Below, piece by piece: positions 32,836 through 41,817 of a stretch of DNA of 64,000 nucleotides. A program made the position numbers and the translations under genes. The notes below the pieces were generated by a model, which was not told the DNA's origin, searched no databases, and saw only the letters and a list, made by a program, of their open reading frames with translations. This DNA is from Adlercreutzia shanghongiae (lineage in GTDB: Bacteria; Actinomycetota; Coriobacteriia; Coriobacteriales; Eggerthellaceae): the NCBI RefSeq assembly GCF_035830635.1, contig NZ_JAYMFI010000001.1, positions 248,001-312,000 on the forward strand. The letters are read 5' to 3'. Numbering within the stretch: position 1 is the first letter of the stretch; each line of letters opens with the position of its first letter.

Positions 32836-33212
32836 GGCCTTCCTTTCGATTCGGGCTGCTTTCATTTTGACAGGGGCCGCATTGAGGTTCGCGCCAGTAT
32901 ACGACAAAGCTTTGGGCTCCTCGCCAAAAAACTTTAGGTCGATTATTTGACGAAAAAGTAGGGTTGTTAGACATGCACCTCTGACGCAGGCGCGAGATTC
33001 CCCGCTCTGCCGCCCAAAAATGGCCTGTTTTGCCCCAGAAATCTGTTTTGTCGAAGTTTCTATGTCGAACAATCGTGCTTTCTTTGCAAAAATTCAGACA
33101 AAACTTCGTCTGCGCCCGAGCGCGCTAACGAGACCGGCATGGGAACGAGCCCTGGAGACAAGGGGAACTCAAAGCAAGGAAGAGGCTGCGAAGGGAAGGA
33201 GGGCGCGCCGCA
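32836..33212. other. nfo / AEC carrier divergent spacer
   Basis: This 377-nt gap has no gene. It is AT-richer than its surroundings and contains several weak inverted repeats, for example CAGAC...GTCTG at about 33095-33112. A CGCCAAAAAACTTT stretch at 32922-32935 resembles one arm of the family A palindromes. It must hold the promoters of both flanking genes; none is clear by eye. Confidence 0.4.
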
Positions 33213-34157
33213 ATGGCCGCGGGCATGATCGGCATATTCCAGGAGATCGTCACGCTGTTCGCCATCGTGGGGGTGGGCTATGCCGCCAAGCGGTTGCGAT
33301 TCATGAACGACGAATTCGACCGCATGCTCTCGAAGCTGGTCATCAACATCGCGCTGCCGGGCATGATCTTGGGCTCGGTGCTCACGGCCACTGAATTGCC
33401 CACGCAGATGGAAGTGTGGCTGTGTTTAGGCCTCTCTGTCGCCAGCAACCTCGTCATGTTCGCCGTGGCCTACGGGTTCACCCTGCTTCTGCGCATTCCC
33501 GACGGGCACCGCGGCGTGTACCGCTTCATGCTCTGCTTCGGCAATGTGGGCTTCATCGGCTACCCGGTGCTCTCGGCCATCTTCGGGCCCGATTCCCTCG
33601 TGTACGCCGCCGTATTCAACCTGCCTTTCAACCTCTTCGTGTTCACTGTGGGCGCATGGTTCCTCACCCAGGACACCGACGGCGACGTGAAGGTGCAGAC
33701 CACTTGGCGCACCTTCGTCACGCCGGTGATGCTGTCGTGCGTGGCGGCCGTCGTCCTCACGCTGACCGGCATCCACTACGCGCCCATTGCAGGCGACGCG
33801 CTGAACACGCTCGGCTCCATCACCACGCCGGCGGCGCTGCTCATCATCGGCTCGTCGCTCGCGAACCTGCCGGTGCGTGATCTGGTGGGCGGCCCGCGCT
33901 TGTGGCTGTGCGCGGCATTCCGCCTGCTCGGAATGCCGGCTGTCATCTGGGCCGTGTTCCATGCCTTCGTGCCGGCAGGGCTCATGTTCTCGGTGGCCGT
34001 GGTGCTCGCCGGCATGCCCGTGGCCACCAACGGCACCATGCTCTGCTACCAGTACGGCGGCAACTCCCGCGTCATGGCCCAAGGCACCTTCGTCACCACC
34101 GTGCTGGCGCTGGCGACGATTCCCGTGCTCGCCGGGTTTGCTGGCGCGGTGATGTAG
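33213..34157 (+). CDS. AEC family transporter (auxin-efflux-carrier-like)
   Basis: A 314-residue protein with about ten membrane helices in two inverted halves: IFQEIVTLFAIVGVGYAAKR, LVINIALPGMILGSVL, FGNVGFIGYPVL, and the second-half TTPAALLIIGSSLA. Bacterial members export or exchange small organic acids such as malate. The start follows AAGGAGGG. Substrate not determinable. Confidence 0.9.
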   Translation: MAAGMIGIFQEIVTLFAIVGVGYAAKRLRFMNDEFDRMLSKLVINIALPGMILGSVLTATELPTQMEVWLCLGLSVASNLVMFAVAYGFTLLLRIPDGHRGVYRFMLCFGNVGFIGYPVLSAIFGPDSLVYAAVFNLPFNLFVFTVGAWFLTQDTDGDVKVQTTWRTFVTPVMLSCVAAVVLTLTGIHYAPIAGDALNTLGSITTPAALLIIGSSLANLPVRDLVGGPRLWLCAAFRLLGMPAVIWAVFHAFVPAGLMFSVAVVLAGMPVATNGTMLCYQYGGNSRVMAQGTFVTTVLALATIPVLAGFAGAVM

Positions 34158-34277
34158 AAGGCGGAATCGGCTGTCCGAAAAGCAACCCCGACCAAAAGCA
34201 ACTGCCACCGCGCATCCCCATCTCCACAACTATTTGGTATGCTTGGCAATATAGCGAAACAAGATCGGAGGTGCGCT

Positions 34278-34553
34278 ATGACTCCGCCAGATTCGGCCAT
34301 CCTGAGCAGCGATGGCAATTTCAGCTGCTTCTCCTTCGCAGGCCGCAACATTCGATTTAGAACCCCTCGCAGCCTCGTGCGCTACCTTGATGTGCTCGAA
34401 TGGGATCATGGCTATCTGGTCGTAAACGCCAAATACAAAGATCTCCCTACCACCGAGGAATACATTGACCTTGTTCCCATCTTGAAAAATTTGTACATTG
34501 ATCCCGAATGGTTTTTGGCCCCCATCAAGAATGTGAAGATAAGCTATGCCTGA
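34278..34553 (+). CDS. Small protein 1 of a three-gene cassette
   Basis: A 91-residue soluble protein, not recognised with certainty. It has a compact core (DVLEWDHGYLVVNAKY, then EEYIDLVPILKN) that resembles small beta-rich DUF2442-type proteins in outline. The ATG follows a perfect GGAGG. Its 3' end overlaps gene 2 by 8 nt. The base composition (more A and T) differs from the neighbours, suggesting acquisition. Confidence 0.65.
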   Translation: MTPPDSAILSSDGNFSCFSFAGRNIRFRTPRSLVRYLDVLEWDHGYLVVNAKYKDLPTTEEYIDLVPILKNLYIDPEWFLAPIKNVKISYA

Positions 34554-34770
34554 CGTGCTGCAGGTCGCCGACGAGGCCGATGTCATCGTAAACGGTTATG
34601 CCTTCACCCGTTGCAAAGACGGGAGCGTGCGCGTACTCAATCTCAATCGCCCGTCCAGCGCTGCAGTTTTCGGCAATAACGGCGACGTGTGGGAGACCAC
34701 CATGGACGACATCGAACTGGAAATCTCCCGCGAATATCTTGCCCGCAGCCTCAAGTACCTGGAGGCATAA
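34546..34770 (+). CDS. Small protein 2 of a three-gene cassette
   Basis: A 74-residue protein, not recognised. It has a mixed polar sequence, VIVNGYAFTRCKDGSVRVLNL, and ends in an amphipathic helix (DIELEISREYLARSLKYLEA). It overlaps gene 1 by 8 nt and its stop lies 1 nt before the start of gene 3, with the ribosome binding site of gene 3 (GGAGG) inside its last codons. The tight coupling implies a joint function. Confidence 0.62.
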   Translation: MPDVLQVADEADVIVNGYAFTRCKDGSVRVLNLNRPSSAAVFGNNGDVWETTMDDIELEISREYLARSLKYLEA

Positions 34771-34771
34771 T

Positions 34772-35050
34772 ATGCCGAAGTACTTCAACTTCAAAGTTTG
34801 CGGCTATTATTTGTACTTTACAAGCCATTGCATCGTTGAATGTATGCACGTGCATGCCAACGACCGCAAACTGACCGAACAGGGCTCGGCAAAGTTCTTC
34901 GTGCGGGAAGACGGATCGTCGGTGCTCCAATCGACGGGCATCCTCAACGATCGCGAGATAAGGCAAATTCAGTCTTTCATTGCTGAGAACTATCGAGAGA
35001 TGTACCTGAAGTGGTCGCAATTCAGCGACGAAGGTTTTTACCGAGCCTAA
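34772..35050 (+). CDS. Small protein 3 of a three-gene cassette, DUF4160-like
   Basis: A 92-residue protein with MHVHAND, SAKFFVREDGSS, and a C-terminal IRQIQSFIAENYREMYLKW. That order (a His-containing strand, an Ala-Lys-Phe strand, a last helix ending in Trp) matches DUF4160. DUF4160 genes are usually paired with DUF2442 genes in small modules suspected to be toxin-antitoxin or phage-related. A terminator follows 6 nt after the stop. Confidence 0.68.
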   Translation: MPKYFNFKVCGYYLYFTSHCIVECMHVHANDRKLTEQGSAKFFVREDGSSVLQSTGILNDREIRQIQSFIAENYREMYLKWSQFSDEGFYRA

Positions 35051-35056
35051 AGCAGC

Positions 35057-35080
35057 GAAGGCCACCAAAAGGTGGCCTTC
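35057..35080 (+). terminator. Terminator of the three-gene cassette
   Basis: A perfect 10-bp stem GAAGGCCACC with an AAAA loop, then TTG. It separates the cassette from the convergent reductase gene. Confidence 0.75.
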
Positions 35081-35123
35081 TTGCTCGATGAGCTTGCGGG
35101 CAATTGTTCTGCAGCAGAAAGCT

Positions 35124-36251
35124 TTATCCCTCGAAGTGGTTCACGGCTTCGGCGAGGTGGTCGATGATGCTGATGGACTGGGGGCACATGGCCTCGCAGG
35201 TGCCGCATTGGACGCACTTGGATGCGGGGCCCTCGGCGGCCTGCCAGCTATAGAGGCCCTTCACGAATTCGCGGTCCTCGGTGGTCTTCTCCAGGTTCAG
35301 CAGGTTCATGGCGATGGGGATCTTCACGCCCTCGGGGCAGTCCTTCACGCAGTAGCCGCAGTTCGTGCACGGGATGAGGTCCGCGCTGCGCAAAGCCGCG
35401 ATGGCACCGTCGATGGCGCCGCGCTCCTCGCTCGTCAGCGGGGTGTGGGCTTGGAAGGTGGCCATGTTGTCCTGCATCTGCTCGAGGGTGGAGGCGCCGG
35501 CGAGCACCGTGAGCACGCCGGGCAGATCGAGGCAGAAGCGGTAGGCCCAGGAAGCCTGGCTTACGTCCGGGTCGGCCGCGGCCAGCACCTCGGCGCCGCG
35601 CTCGGGCAGGTTGGCCAGACGTCCGCCGCGCACCGGCTCCATGATGATGACCGGCACGCCGTGGGCCGCAGCCACCTCCATGCAGCGGGCCGACTGGGTG
35701 ACCGGATCGTCCCAATCCAGGTAGTTCACCTGCAACTGCACGAAATCCACCTCGGGATGCGCCGTGAGAATCTCCTCCAGCGTCTCGGGGCCGTCGTGCA
35801 TGGAAAAGCCCACGTGGCGCACGAGCCCGTCAGCCTTGGCCTTCGCCACGTAGTTCCACATGTCGTACTCGTCGAACTTGGCCGTGCGCGCGCCGCCCAG
35901 GTTGTGCAGCAGGTAGTAGTCGATGTAGTCGACCCCCAGCCGCTCAAGGGAGGTGGGCAGGCAGGCCTGGGCCTCCTCCTTGCTGCCGCAAGCCCAGGCC
36001 AAACACTTCGTGGCCAGGGTGTAGGCCTCGCGCGGGTAGCGCTCTACCAGCGCCTCGCGCAGAGCCGTCTCGGAGGCGCCGTTGTGGTAGACGAAGGCGG
36101 TGTCCACATAGGTGCCGCCCTTCGCGATGAACTCGTCCACCATGGCCTTCACCTGCTCGATGTCGATTGCCGTTACGTCGTCGGGGTCGGTGAGCGGCAG
36201 GCGCATGGCGCCGAAACCGAGCTTGGCCACGCCCTCGTAAGATGCAGTCAT
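35124..36251 (-). CDS. Aldo/keto reductase with C-terminal 4Fe-4S ferredoxin domain
   Basis: The first about 290 residues are an aldo/keto reductase barrel: GFGAMRLPL, then YVDTAFVYHNGASE with the catalytic Asp and Tyr, YPREAYTLATK (Lys), and DYYLLHN (His). The last 85 residues hold two ferredoxin motifs, CTNCGYCVKDCP and CVQCGTCEAMCP. Such fusions are common in anaerobes and may couple carbonyl reduction to ferredoxin. The ATG follows AGAGGAGAC. Substrate unknown. Confidence 0.92.
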   Translation of the reverse strand: MTASYEGVAKLGFGAMRLPLTDPDDVTAIDIEQVKAMVDEFIAKGGTYVDTAFVYHNGASETALREALVERYPREAYTLATKCLAWACGSKEEAQACLPTSLERLGVDYIDYYLLHNLGGARTAKFDEYDMWNYVAKAKADGLVRHVGFSMHDGPETLEEILTAHPEVDFVQLQVNYLDWDDPVTQSARCMEVAAAHGVPVIIMEPVRGGRLANLPERGAEVLAAADPDVSQASWAYRFCLDLPGVLTVLAGASTLEQMQDNMATFQAHTPLTSEERGAIDGAIAALRSADLIPCTNCGYCVKDCPEGVKIPIAMNLLNLEKTTEDREFVKGLYSWQAAEGPASKCVQCGTCEAMCPQSISIIDHLAEAVNHFEG

Positions 36252-36451
36252 GAAGTCTCCTCTCTTTTGATGAGAAGCATGGTAAAGGTTGGAGTCGACT
36301 TCAAGTCAAGGCATTCCTTTGCCCCTGATTGGGCAGCGGCGCGAGGGGAGCGGTCGCAAAGCCCACCGAATCGTCGCAGAGCGGTTTTGTTGTCTTGGCG
36401 AATCCCCCCGCTAAGCAATGGCTCGAGCAGATGCACGGCTATGATGGGGCC

Positions 36452-37051
36452 ATGGAACTCCTCGGAAAAAACAATCTACGCCGCCGGGCCCTCACCTTGA
36501 GGGAGCAGCTCGACGCAAGCTATCGAGCCGAGGCGGACGCGGCCATCTTCCGCGTCATCGCGGAAAGCGCATGGTATCGCGAGGCGCCCATCGTGCTCAC
36601 CTACGTCTCGGTGGATACCGAAGTGGACACGCGGGCGATTATCGCTCGCTCCCTTGAGGCGGGCAAGGTTGTGGCGGTCCCCCGCTGCGTGCGCGGCACA
36701 AAAACCATGGCCTGGCACCGCATCGCGTCGCCAGACGACGTGAGGCCCGGGTTTTGCGGACTCGACGAGCCGGCCAACGACGACGCCACCCTTCTCAACC
36801 CCGCTCAGGTGCCGGCTGCCGCCCTCGCCCTCGTGCCGGGGCTCCTGTTCGACGACGCCGGATACCGGCTCGGCTACGGTGGCGGGTACTACGACCGTTT
36901 TCTCGCGGAATTCCTCGGCATTTCTCTGGGACTCGTGCGCGAACAGCAGCGCGTGGACAGCCTGGAAGCGCTCGGCGCCTGCGGCGCCCTCGACATCCCC
37001 GTCTCCTGGCTTGCGACAGAAGAGGGCCTTGCGGCGGCTACAATCCTGTGA
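36452..37051 (+). CDS. 5-formyltetrahydrofolate cyclo-ligase (MTHFS / YgfA)
   Basis: The enzyme converts 5-formyl-THF to 5,10-methenyl-THF with ATP, returning stored folate to the C1 pool. The 199-residue protein has VVAVPRCV, VPGLLFDDAGYRLGYGGGYYDRFL and the late LATEEG. Two starts are possible: ATG 36431 or ATG 36452; the latter gives the usual short N-terminus before KNNLRRRALTLRE. It complements FolD/FchA/Fhs elsewhere in the window. Confidence 0.92.
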   Translation: MELLGKNNLRRRALTLREQLDASYRAEADAAIFRVIAESAWYREAPIVLTYVSVDTEVDTRAIIARSLEAGKVVAVPRCVRGTKTMAWHRIASPDDVRPGFCGLDEPANDDATLLNPAQVPAAALALVPGLLFDDAGYRLGYGGGYYDRFLAEFLGISLGLVREQQRVDSLEALGACGALDIPVSWLATEEGLAAATIL

Positions 37052-37255
37052 CGCTTGGCGGGCCCCACCGCCTCGCCCCAACGTCGTAGGGCATCATAGG
37101 GCTATTGCTTACCGGAACGGTCGGGTTCTTGCCCGCTGGAAAAGGAAGGTGGCCCATGGCCCTGCTCGCTGCTTATGCGCCACCCCCGTCTCCACCGTCT
37201 TTCGGTTGGCCGACGTCGCCCGCGAATTCCTCCCCCACGTGTGCACTGGGAATTG
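37052..37255. other. Spacer between MTHFS and galT
   Basis: A gap of 204 nt between convergent genes. No terminator with a U-tract and no ORF with a ribosome binding site were seen. Confidence 0.3.
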
Positions 37256-38305
37256 CTAGATCGAACTTGTGAAAGCCTCCCAACCGCGGCGACCAGCGGG
37301 GGTTTGCTTGAAGACGCCGGTGGCCTGTAGGATCTCGCAGAAAGCGCGGCTGCATTCGTCTCTGACGGCGGGGAGCTCCGCAGCGAGGCGGGCGGGCAGA
37401 ATGGCGCGGCCCATGATTTCGATAAGGCCGATGTTTTCCTTCTTGATGTGGAAGAGCGATTCAGGCACGTGGAACAGGCCGTAGGGGCGCTCGGGTGTGA
37501 TGCGGTTGTTGCGCAGTACCAGATCCATCACGTAGTCGTCGCCTTCGCGCCAAAGGATGGGGTTCAGGGTGTTGTGCCGGACGAAGCGCGCCGAGGCAGG
37601 CGCGCTTGACTCTTGTAGCGTAAACGCCTCGATGGCGCATTCTTCGAAAGTGAAGGGGCGCCAGGCATCCATGACGCGGCAGACGGCCTCGCTGACGGCC
37701 ACTCGATCAGCGCAGCGAAGACGAACCACCGAGGCGGGCCAGCGGACGATGCCGGCCTGGACGCGTTCCAAGCCGTCGATCGCGAAGCGGCGCTCCACTG
37801 GTGCGTCCATGAGGGGGAAGCGGTAGCCGCCTCCCTGGAAATGATCGTGGCCCAAAATGGAACCACCAACGATGGGCAGATCGGCATTCGAGCCGATGAA
37901 CCATTGCGGGAAGACGTCCACGAAATCGAGCAGGCGGCCAATGGTGGCATGATCGATGAGCATAGGGCGGTGCTCGGGCGCGGCCACGATGAGATGCTCG
38001 GGGAAGTAGCCGTAGGGCGAGAACCACCAAGCCCAGCTCTCGTTACCCAAGCGCACCTCGCGCACAGGCGCGCCAGAATGCAGCAGGTGCGCAGGGTCGT
38101 CGCTACCCGCCGGCGTCCAGCACAAGTCGCAGGTCTCGCTTTCGCCCACAGCCGTTTGGGCCGCCGCGGCAATGGCCCGCGGGTCCTTCTCGGGCTTTGC
38201 CAAGTTGATGGTTATTTCCAGTTTTCCCACCGGGGAACCGCAGGTCCAGAAGGGATTGCCGTGGACGTCTTTTTCAATCGAAGACGAATCAGTGAGGTCG
38301 CTCAT
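37256..38305 (-). CDS. galT: Class II galactose-1-phosphate uridylyltransferase, short form
   Basis: GalT swaps UMP between UDP-glucose and galactose-1-phosphate. The sequence follows the class II family of lactobacilli (GKLEITINLAKPEKDPRAIAAAA, FIGSNADLPIVGGSIL, the catalytic GHDHFQGGG, IKKENIGLIEIMGRAILP). Those enzymes are about 485-500 residues, while this one has 349 because about the first 130-150 residues are absent. The start is firm: its ATGA overlaps the galK stop by 4 nt. The catalytic core is intact, so it may be functional, but the missing part is large. Confidence 0.85.
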   Translation of the reverse strand: MSDLTDSSSIEKDVHGNPFWTCGSPVGKLEITINLAKPEKDPRAIAAAAQTAVGESETCDLCWTPAGSDDPAHLLHSGAPVREVRLGNESWAWWFSPYGYFPEHLIVAAPEHRPMLIDHATIGRLLDFVDVFPQWFIGSNADLPIVGGSILGHDHFQGGGYRFPLMDAPVERRFAIDGLERVQAGIVRWPASVVRLRCADRVAVSEAVCRVMDAWRPFTFEECAIEAFTLQESSAPASARFVRHNTLNPILWREGDDYVMDLVLRNNRITPERPYGLFHVPESLFHIKKENIGLIEIMGRAILPARLAAELPAVRDECSRAFCEILQATGVFKQTPAGRRGWEAFTSSI

Positions 38306-39690
38306 GACACGGGCCTTACGAGGACGCCGGGGCCGCCCACCGTCACTTCTCGACAGGCCTGATAACCGAGCATGCGGTTCATGGCGCCCGTGAATTCCTC
38401 GACCTCGTTGCAGGGCACGAGCGCCAGCACCGAGCCGCCGAACCCTCCCCCGTGAATGCGCCAGGCGCCCTCTTCGCAGAGCAGGTGCGCGCAGAGCCCC
38501 TGAATAACCATAGCCGGCTGACGCGTTTCCGACCCGGGGTCACGCAACGACACGTTCTGCAGGAACTGGGCCGACGAGGCGCCCGACAGACGCACGCACT
38601 TCAAGAACAAGGGGAAGTCCCCAGCCTCGAGGGCCTCGCGCTGCATATCGACGCGGGCGACCTCGTCGAAGAAATGCAGAGCACGCATGGCACGGCGATC
38701 CCCCAGCTCTGCGCGTATTTCTCGCAGGCGACCAAACAGCGCCTCCACCGTCGTATCGCCCAGGCGCGTGACGCCAAGCTCGTTGGCCACCATGCGCATA
38801 TCGGCGGGAATAGCGGCGAACTCCTCGGTGTGAACGGAATGGTCCTGCCGCGAATCGATGAGCACCACGGCGTACCCGGACTTGCCCGCGTCGAAATCCA
38901 GCGCAGTTACCTCGGGCACTTTGGATGCGAAATCGAGCAGCGACGTCCCGCCGCAGGCGCTGGCCAGCTGGTCTTGGGCGCCGCAAGGCTTGCCGAAGTA
39001 GCGCTGCTCGGCCTCGACACCGGCTAAGGCGAGGGCCACCGCGTTCAGAGGGATGAAGGGGTTAGAGACCGCATTATCTTCGCCGGTCGCGCGGAACGGC
39101 CCGGGGCCGAACAGCCCCTCGAGCGCCGCCCCCATCACGACCTCGAACGCCGCCGACGAGGACAGCCCGCATCCTGGCGGCACCTCCGAGCAGATAGCGA
39201 TATCGAACCCGCGCAACGCGCCTCCGCCCGCTTCGAACTGAGCCAGCATGCCGCGGATGAGGGCGCAGGAAGACTCCCGTTCCACAGGATGGGGGCTGCG
39301 CCAGTCCGGATCGCTCAAATTAATCTCGTCGGTGCCGAAGCCGTCCATGGTCACGCGCACATGCTTCGTGCCATTTTCCGCCGCCAGCCCCCAGGTGCGC
39401 TCGCCGATGGCCGCGGAGATAACGCGGCCGCCCTGGTGGTCCACGTGGTTGCCGGCCACTTCCAGCCGCCCCGGAGCAGAAGCGAGCACGAAGGCTCCGT
39501 GGGCGATGACAGGCGGAAACGCCCGGGCGTCTTCGGCATCTGCGCAGCTGGCCGCCGAGCCGCACCCACGCGTCTCGTCCGGCAGCGATACAACACCCGC
39601 CACCTCGGGAAACGCCTTGGCAAAACGCTCGCGCAAATGCGCCAGCTTGCGCTCGGCATCGGCGTCAGTTCTCGGCGTTATCGCGCTCAT
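38302..39690 (-). CDS. galK: Galactokinase
   Basis: GalK phosphorylates galactose at C1, the first Leloir step. The 462-residue GHMP kinase has SAPGRLEVAGNHVDHQGG (substrate site), PPGCGLSSSAAFEV (ATP loop) and GGGFGGSVLALV. It overlaps the GH2 gene by 26 nt upstream and galT by 4 nt downstream, a tightly coupled operon. The second residue of the galactokinase signature, usually GRxNxIGEHTDY, is the variant GRLEVAGNHVDH found in some anaerobes. Confidence 0.92.
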   Translation of the reverse strand: MSAITPRTDADAERKLAHLRERFAKAFPEVAGVVSLPDETRGCGSAASCADAEDARAFPPVIAHGAFVLASAPGRLEVAGNHVDHQGGRVISAAIGERTWGLAAENGTKHVRVTMDGFGTDEINLSDPDWRSPHPVERESSCALIRGMLAQFEAGGGALRGFDIAICSEVPPGCGLSSSAAFEVVMGAALEGLFGPGPFRATGEDNAVSNPFIPLNAVALALAGVEAEQRYFGKPCGAQDQLASACGGTSLLDFASKVPEVTALDFDAGKSGYAVVLIDSRQDHSVHTEEFAAIPADMRMVANELGVTRLGDTTVEALFGRLREIRAELGDRRAMRALHFFDEVARVDMQREALEAGDFPLFLKCVRLSGASSAQFLQNVSLRDPGSETRQPAMVIQGLCAHLLCEEGAWRIHGGGFGGSVLALVPCNEVEEFTGAMNRMLGYQACREVTVGGPGVLVRPVS

Positions 39691-41683
39691 GGTCGGTCTC
39701 CTTCAACTTGTTGATTCGCCGGTCGTAGGTGAGGAGGCCGTTGCATTCCTCCTCCACATCCGACAGCTGCGTGTACACGAAGGCGGAAAGCCCCTCGCCC
39801 TCCAGAGCCGCGGCTGCCTCCAGCGCACGCCGCACTTCCGCGCGCCAGTCCGCCAGCGTATCTTTTGCACCGTAGCCATAGGCGCTGGCAAAGGAGCTGT
39901 GGTCGGCCACGGCGTGTACAACCCCGCCAAACTCGGAGAGCGCGAAGGCCCGCCCACCGCGCAGCCGCGCGTAGCCGGCCAGCGTGCGCGCATCGCGATA
40001 CACCTCCAACGGGCGGAAGTAGTTGTGAACGCTTTGGAAGTCGCCGGCTCGCTGATCGTACCAACCGCTCGTCGCATCGATGGGGCGCGTCGGGTCTATC
40101 AGGTGAATCTCCTCGGCGCAGGCCAAAGCGTCGAACTGGCCCCAGCCCTCGTTGAACAGCACCCAGGCACCCACCGAGGGGTGATTGCGCAGATGGGCCA
40201 CAGTGCCGCGGCACTCGCGCATCCACTGGCGCTGGAAGGCGCCATCATCTGATCCGAGTCTGCGCTGGTGAGACACCGAGGTATCCTCGTAGCCGTCCCA
40301 GCTGCCGCGCCACAACGTCGGCTTGTAGCTCGTCTCCCAGTCGTCGTAGGACCCCCCGCCGCTGACCATGTCCTGCCACACGAGCATGCCGAGCCTGTCG
40401 CAATGGTAGTACCAGCGGTCGGCCTCCACTTTCAGATGCTTGCGCAGCAGGTTGAAACCCGCCTCTTTCATGACGCGAATATCGAAGGCGAGGGCCTCGT
40501 CGGAGGGCGCGGTCATGAGCCCGTCGGACCAATAGCCCTGATCAAGCACACCGCGCAGCAGCACCGGCTCGCCGTTCAGGAAGAAACGGAAGCGCCCGGC
40601 GGCATCGGCGCGCACCTCCACCGTGCGGAAAGCGGTGTAGCTGTACACGACATCGGCGCCATAGCGCACGGTGACATCGTACAGATAGGGATCGTCGGGG
40701 CTCCAGCGACGCACCGCGCCCGCATCAAGCGTCACGCGCACGCGCCGCGCCGGGCCCGCCTCGCCCGAAGATTCCCGTCCCACGGGCACCGAGCCCTCTT
40801 CGGCGGCAGCAGCGCCAGCTGCCACCTGGCGCCCCGCCGCGTCGGAGACATAAACGCGCACCAGGCCCGCCTCGCCGCTCACATCGACATCGGCGGCGAG
40901 CAGGCCGGCCTCCGCGTCGGGATGCAGCTCCAGCGCCAGCACGCGCCGGGCCGGCACCACCTCCAACCACACCGGCTGCCAGATGCCGCTTTGGGCCGTG
41001 TACCAAATGCCGCCGCGCTTGAGCTTCTGCTTGCCGCGAGGCTGGGTGCCCGCATCGCTCGGGTCGCGCACGCACAGGGCCAACACGAACTCGCAGCCCC
41101 CAGCGCGAGAAAGCTCGCCCGCGCCGTCGGCGCACGTACCGCAGCATCCCCTGCGGCCCGCGCTCGCGCCCTCGTCTCCAACATCTTCCTCCCCTTCCAC
41201 ACATTGGGAGGAAATCGCATCGGTAATGTCGAAGGAAAACGGCAGGTAGCCGCCCTCGTGGGTGCCCACCACCCGGCCGTTCACGCAGCAGGCGCAGGCG
41301 AAATCCACCGCCTCGAAGTGCAGAATGCATCGCTCATCGGAACGGAGCAGGGGAAGGGCCACGCGCCGCACGTACCAGAGCAGCTCGTCGGGCTGCAGCT
41401 GACGGCCCACGCCCGAGAGCAGCGCCTCGGGTGAGAAGGGCACCAAGATGCGTCCGTCGAACTCGTCTGGGGGGCGCACGGTGCGATGGGCGCCCATGGG
41501 CATGAACGCGTAGTCCCACCAGCCGTTGAGCGACACGAACCGATTGCGGGCAAACTGGGGGCGCGGGTGCTCGGCACGCACCGTTGCCGGGTCGAGGGAC
41601 TCGCCCCAAACCGTGAACAACGGCCGCTGCTCGCCCGGGTCATGATCGCGGGGCGCGCTCGCCACGAGGCGTTTGAAATCCAT
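39665..41683 (-). CDS. Glycoside hydrolase family 2 (beta-galactosidase-like)
   Basis: A 672-residue cytoplasmic GH2 enzyme: sugar-binding jelly roll (WYVRRVALPL, HFEAVDFACACCVNG, THEGGYLPFSFDIT), an immunoglobulin-like domain, then the catalytic barrel with acid/base Glu in LFNEGWGQFD and nucleophile Glu in ALSEFGG. A Cys/Gly-rich insertion of about 45 residues breaks the first domain (about 170-215). No signal peptide. As it leads an operon with galK and galT, beta-galactosides are the likely substrates. The start at 41683 follows GAAGGAGCGG; no galE or galM is seen in the window. Confidence 0.85.
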   Translation of the reverse strand: MDFKRLVASAPRDHDPGEQRPLFTVWGESLDPATVRAEHPRPQFARNRFVSLNGWWDYAFMPMGAHRTVRPPDEFDGRILVPFSPEALLSGVGRQLQPDELLWYVRRVALPLLRSDERCILHFEAVDFACACCVNGRVVGTHEGGYLPFSFDITDAISSQCVEGEEDVGDEGASAGRRGCCGTCADGAGELSRAGGCEFVLALCVRDPSDAGTQPRGKQKLKRGGIWYTAQSGIWQPVWLEVVPARRVLALELHPDAEAGLLAADVDVSGEAGLVRVYVSDAAGRQVAAGAAAAEEGSVPVGRESSGEAGPARRVRVTLDAGAVRRWSPDDPYLYDVTVRYGADVVYSYTAFRTVEVRADAAGRFRFFLNGEPVLLRGVLDQGYWSDGLMTAPSDEALAFDIRVMKEAGFNLLRKHLKVEADRWYYHCDRLGMLVWQDMVSGGGSYDDWETSYKPTLWRGSWDGYEDTSVSHQRRLGSDDGAFQRQWMRECRGTVAHLRNHPSVGAWVLFNEGWGQFDALACAEEIHLIDPTRPIDATSGWYDQRAGDFQSVHNYFRPLEVYRDARTLAGYARLRGGRAFALSEFGGVVHAVADHSSFASAYGYGAKDTLADWRAEVRRALEAAAALEGEGLSAFVYTQLSDVEEECNGLLTYDRRINKLKETDHERDNAEN

Positions 41684-41708
41684 GGCCGCTCCTTCCCCTC
41701 GCATCAGC

Positions 41709-41740
41709 ACGGGCCCGCCCGCGCAAGCGGACGGGCCCGT
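41709..41740 (-). terminator. GC-rich hairpin between tetR and the GH2 gene
   Basis: Stem ACGGGCCCG / CGGGCCCGT with an inner CGC/GCG extension. On the minus strand it follows tetR by about 78 nt and precedes the GH2 start by only 26 nt. It may end the tetR transcript or, if the galactose promoter lies to its right, form a leader hairpin next to the ribosome binding site. Confidence 0.6.
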
Positions 41741-41817
41741 TTTCCTACAGGCACTATGATAGCCAAATAACGCTGAGGCACCCCAAACGTCACCGATTCG
41801 GCACGCCCGGTCAGCGC

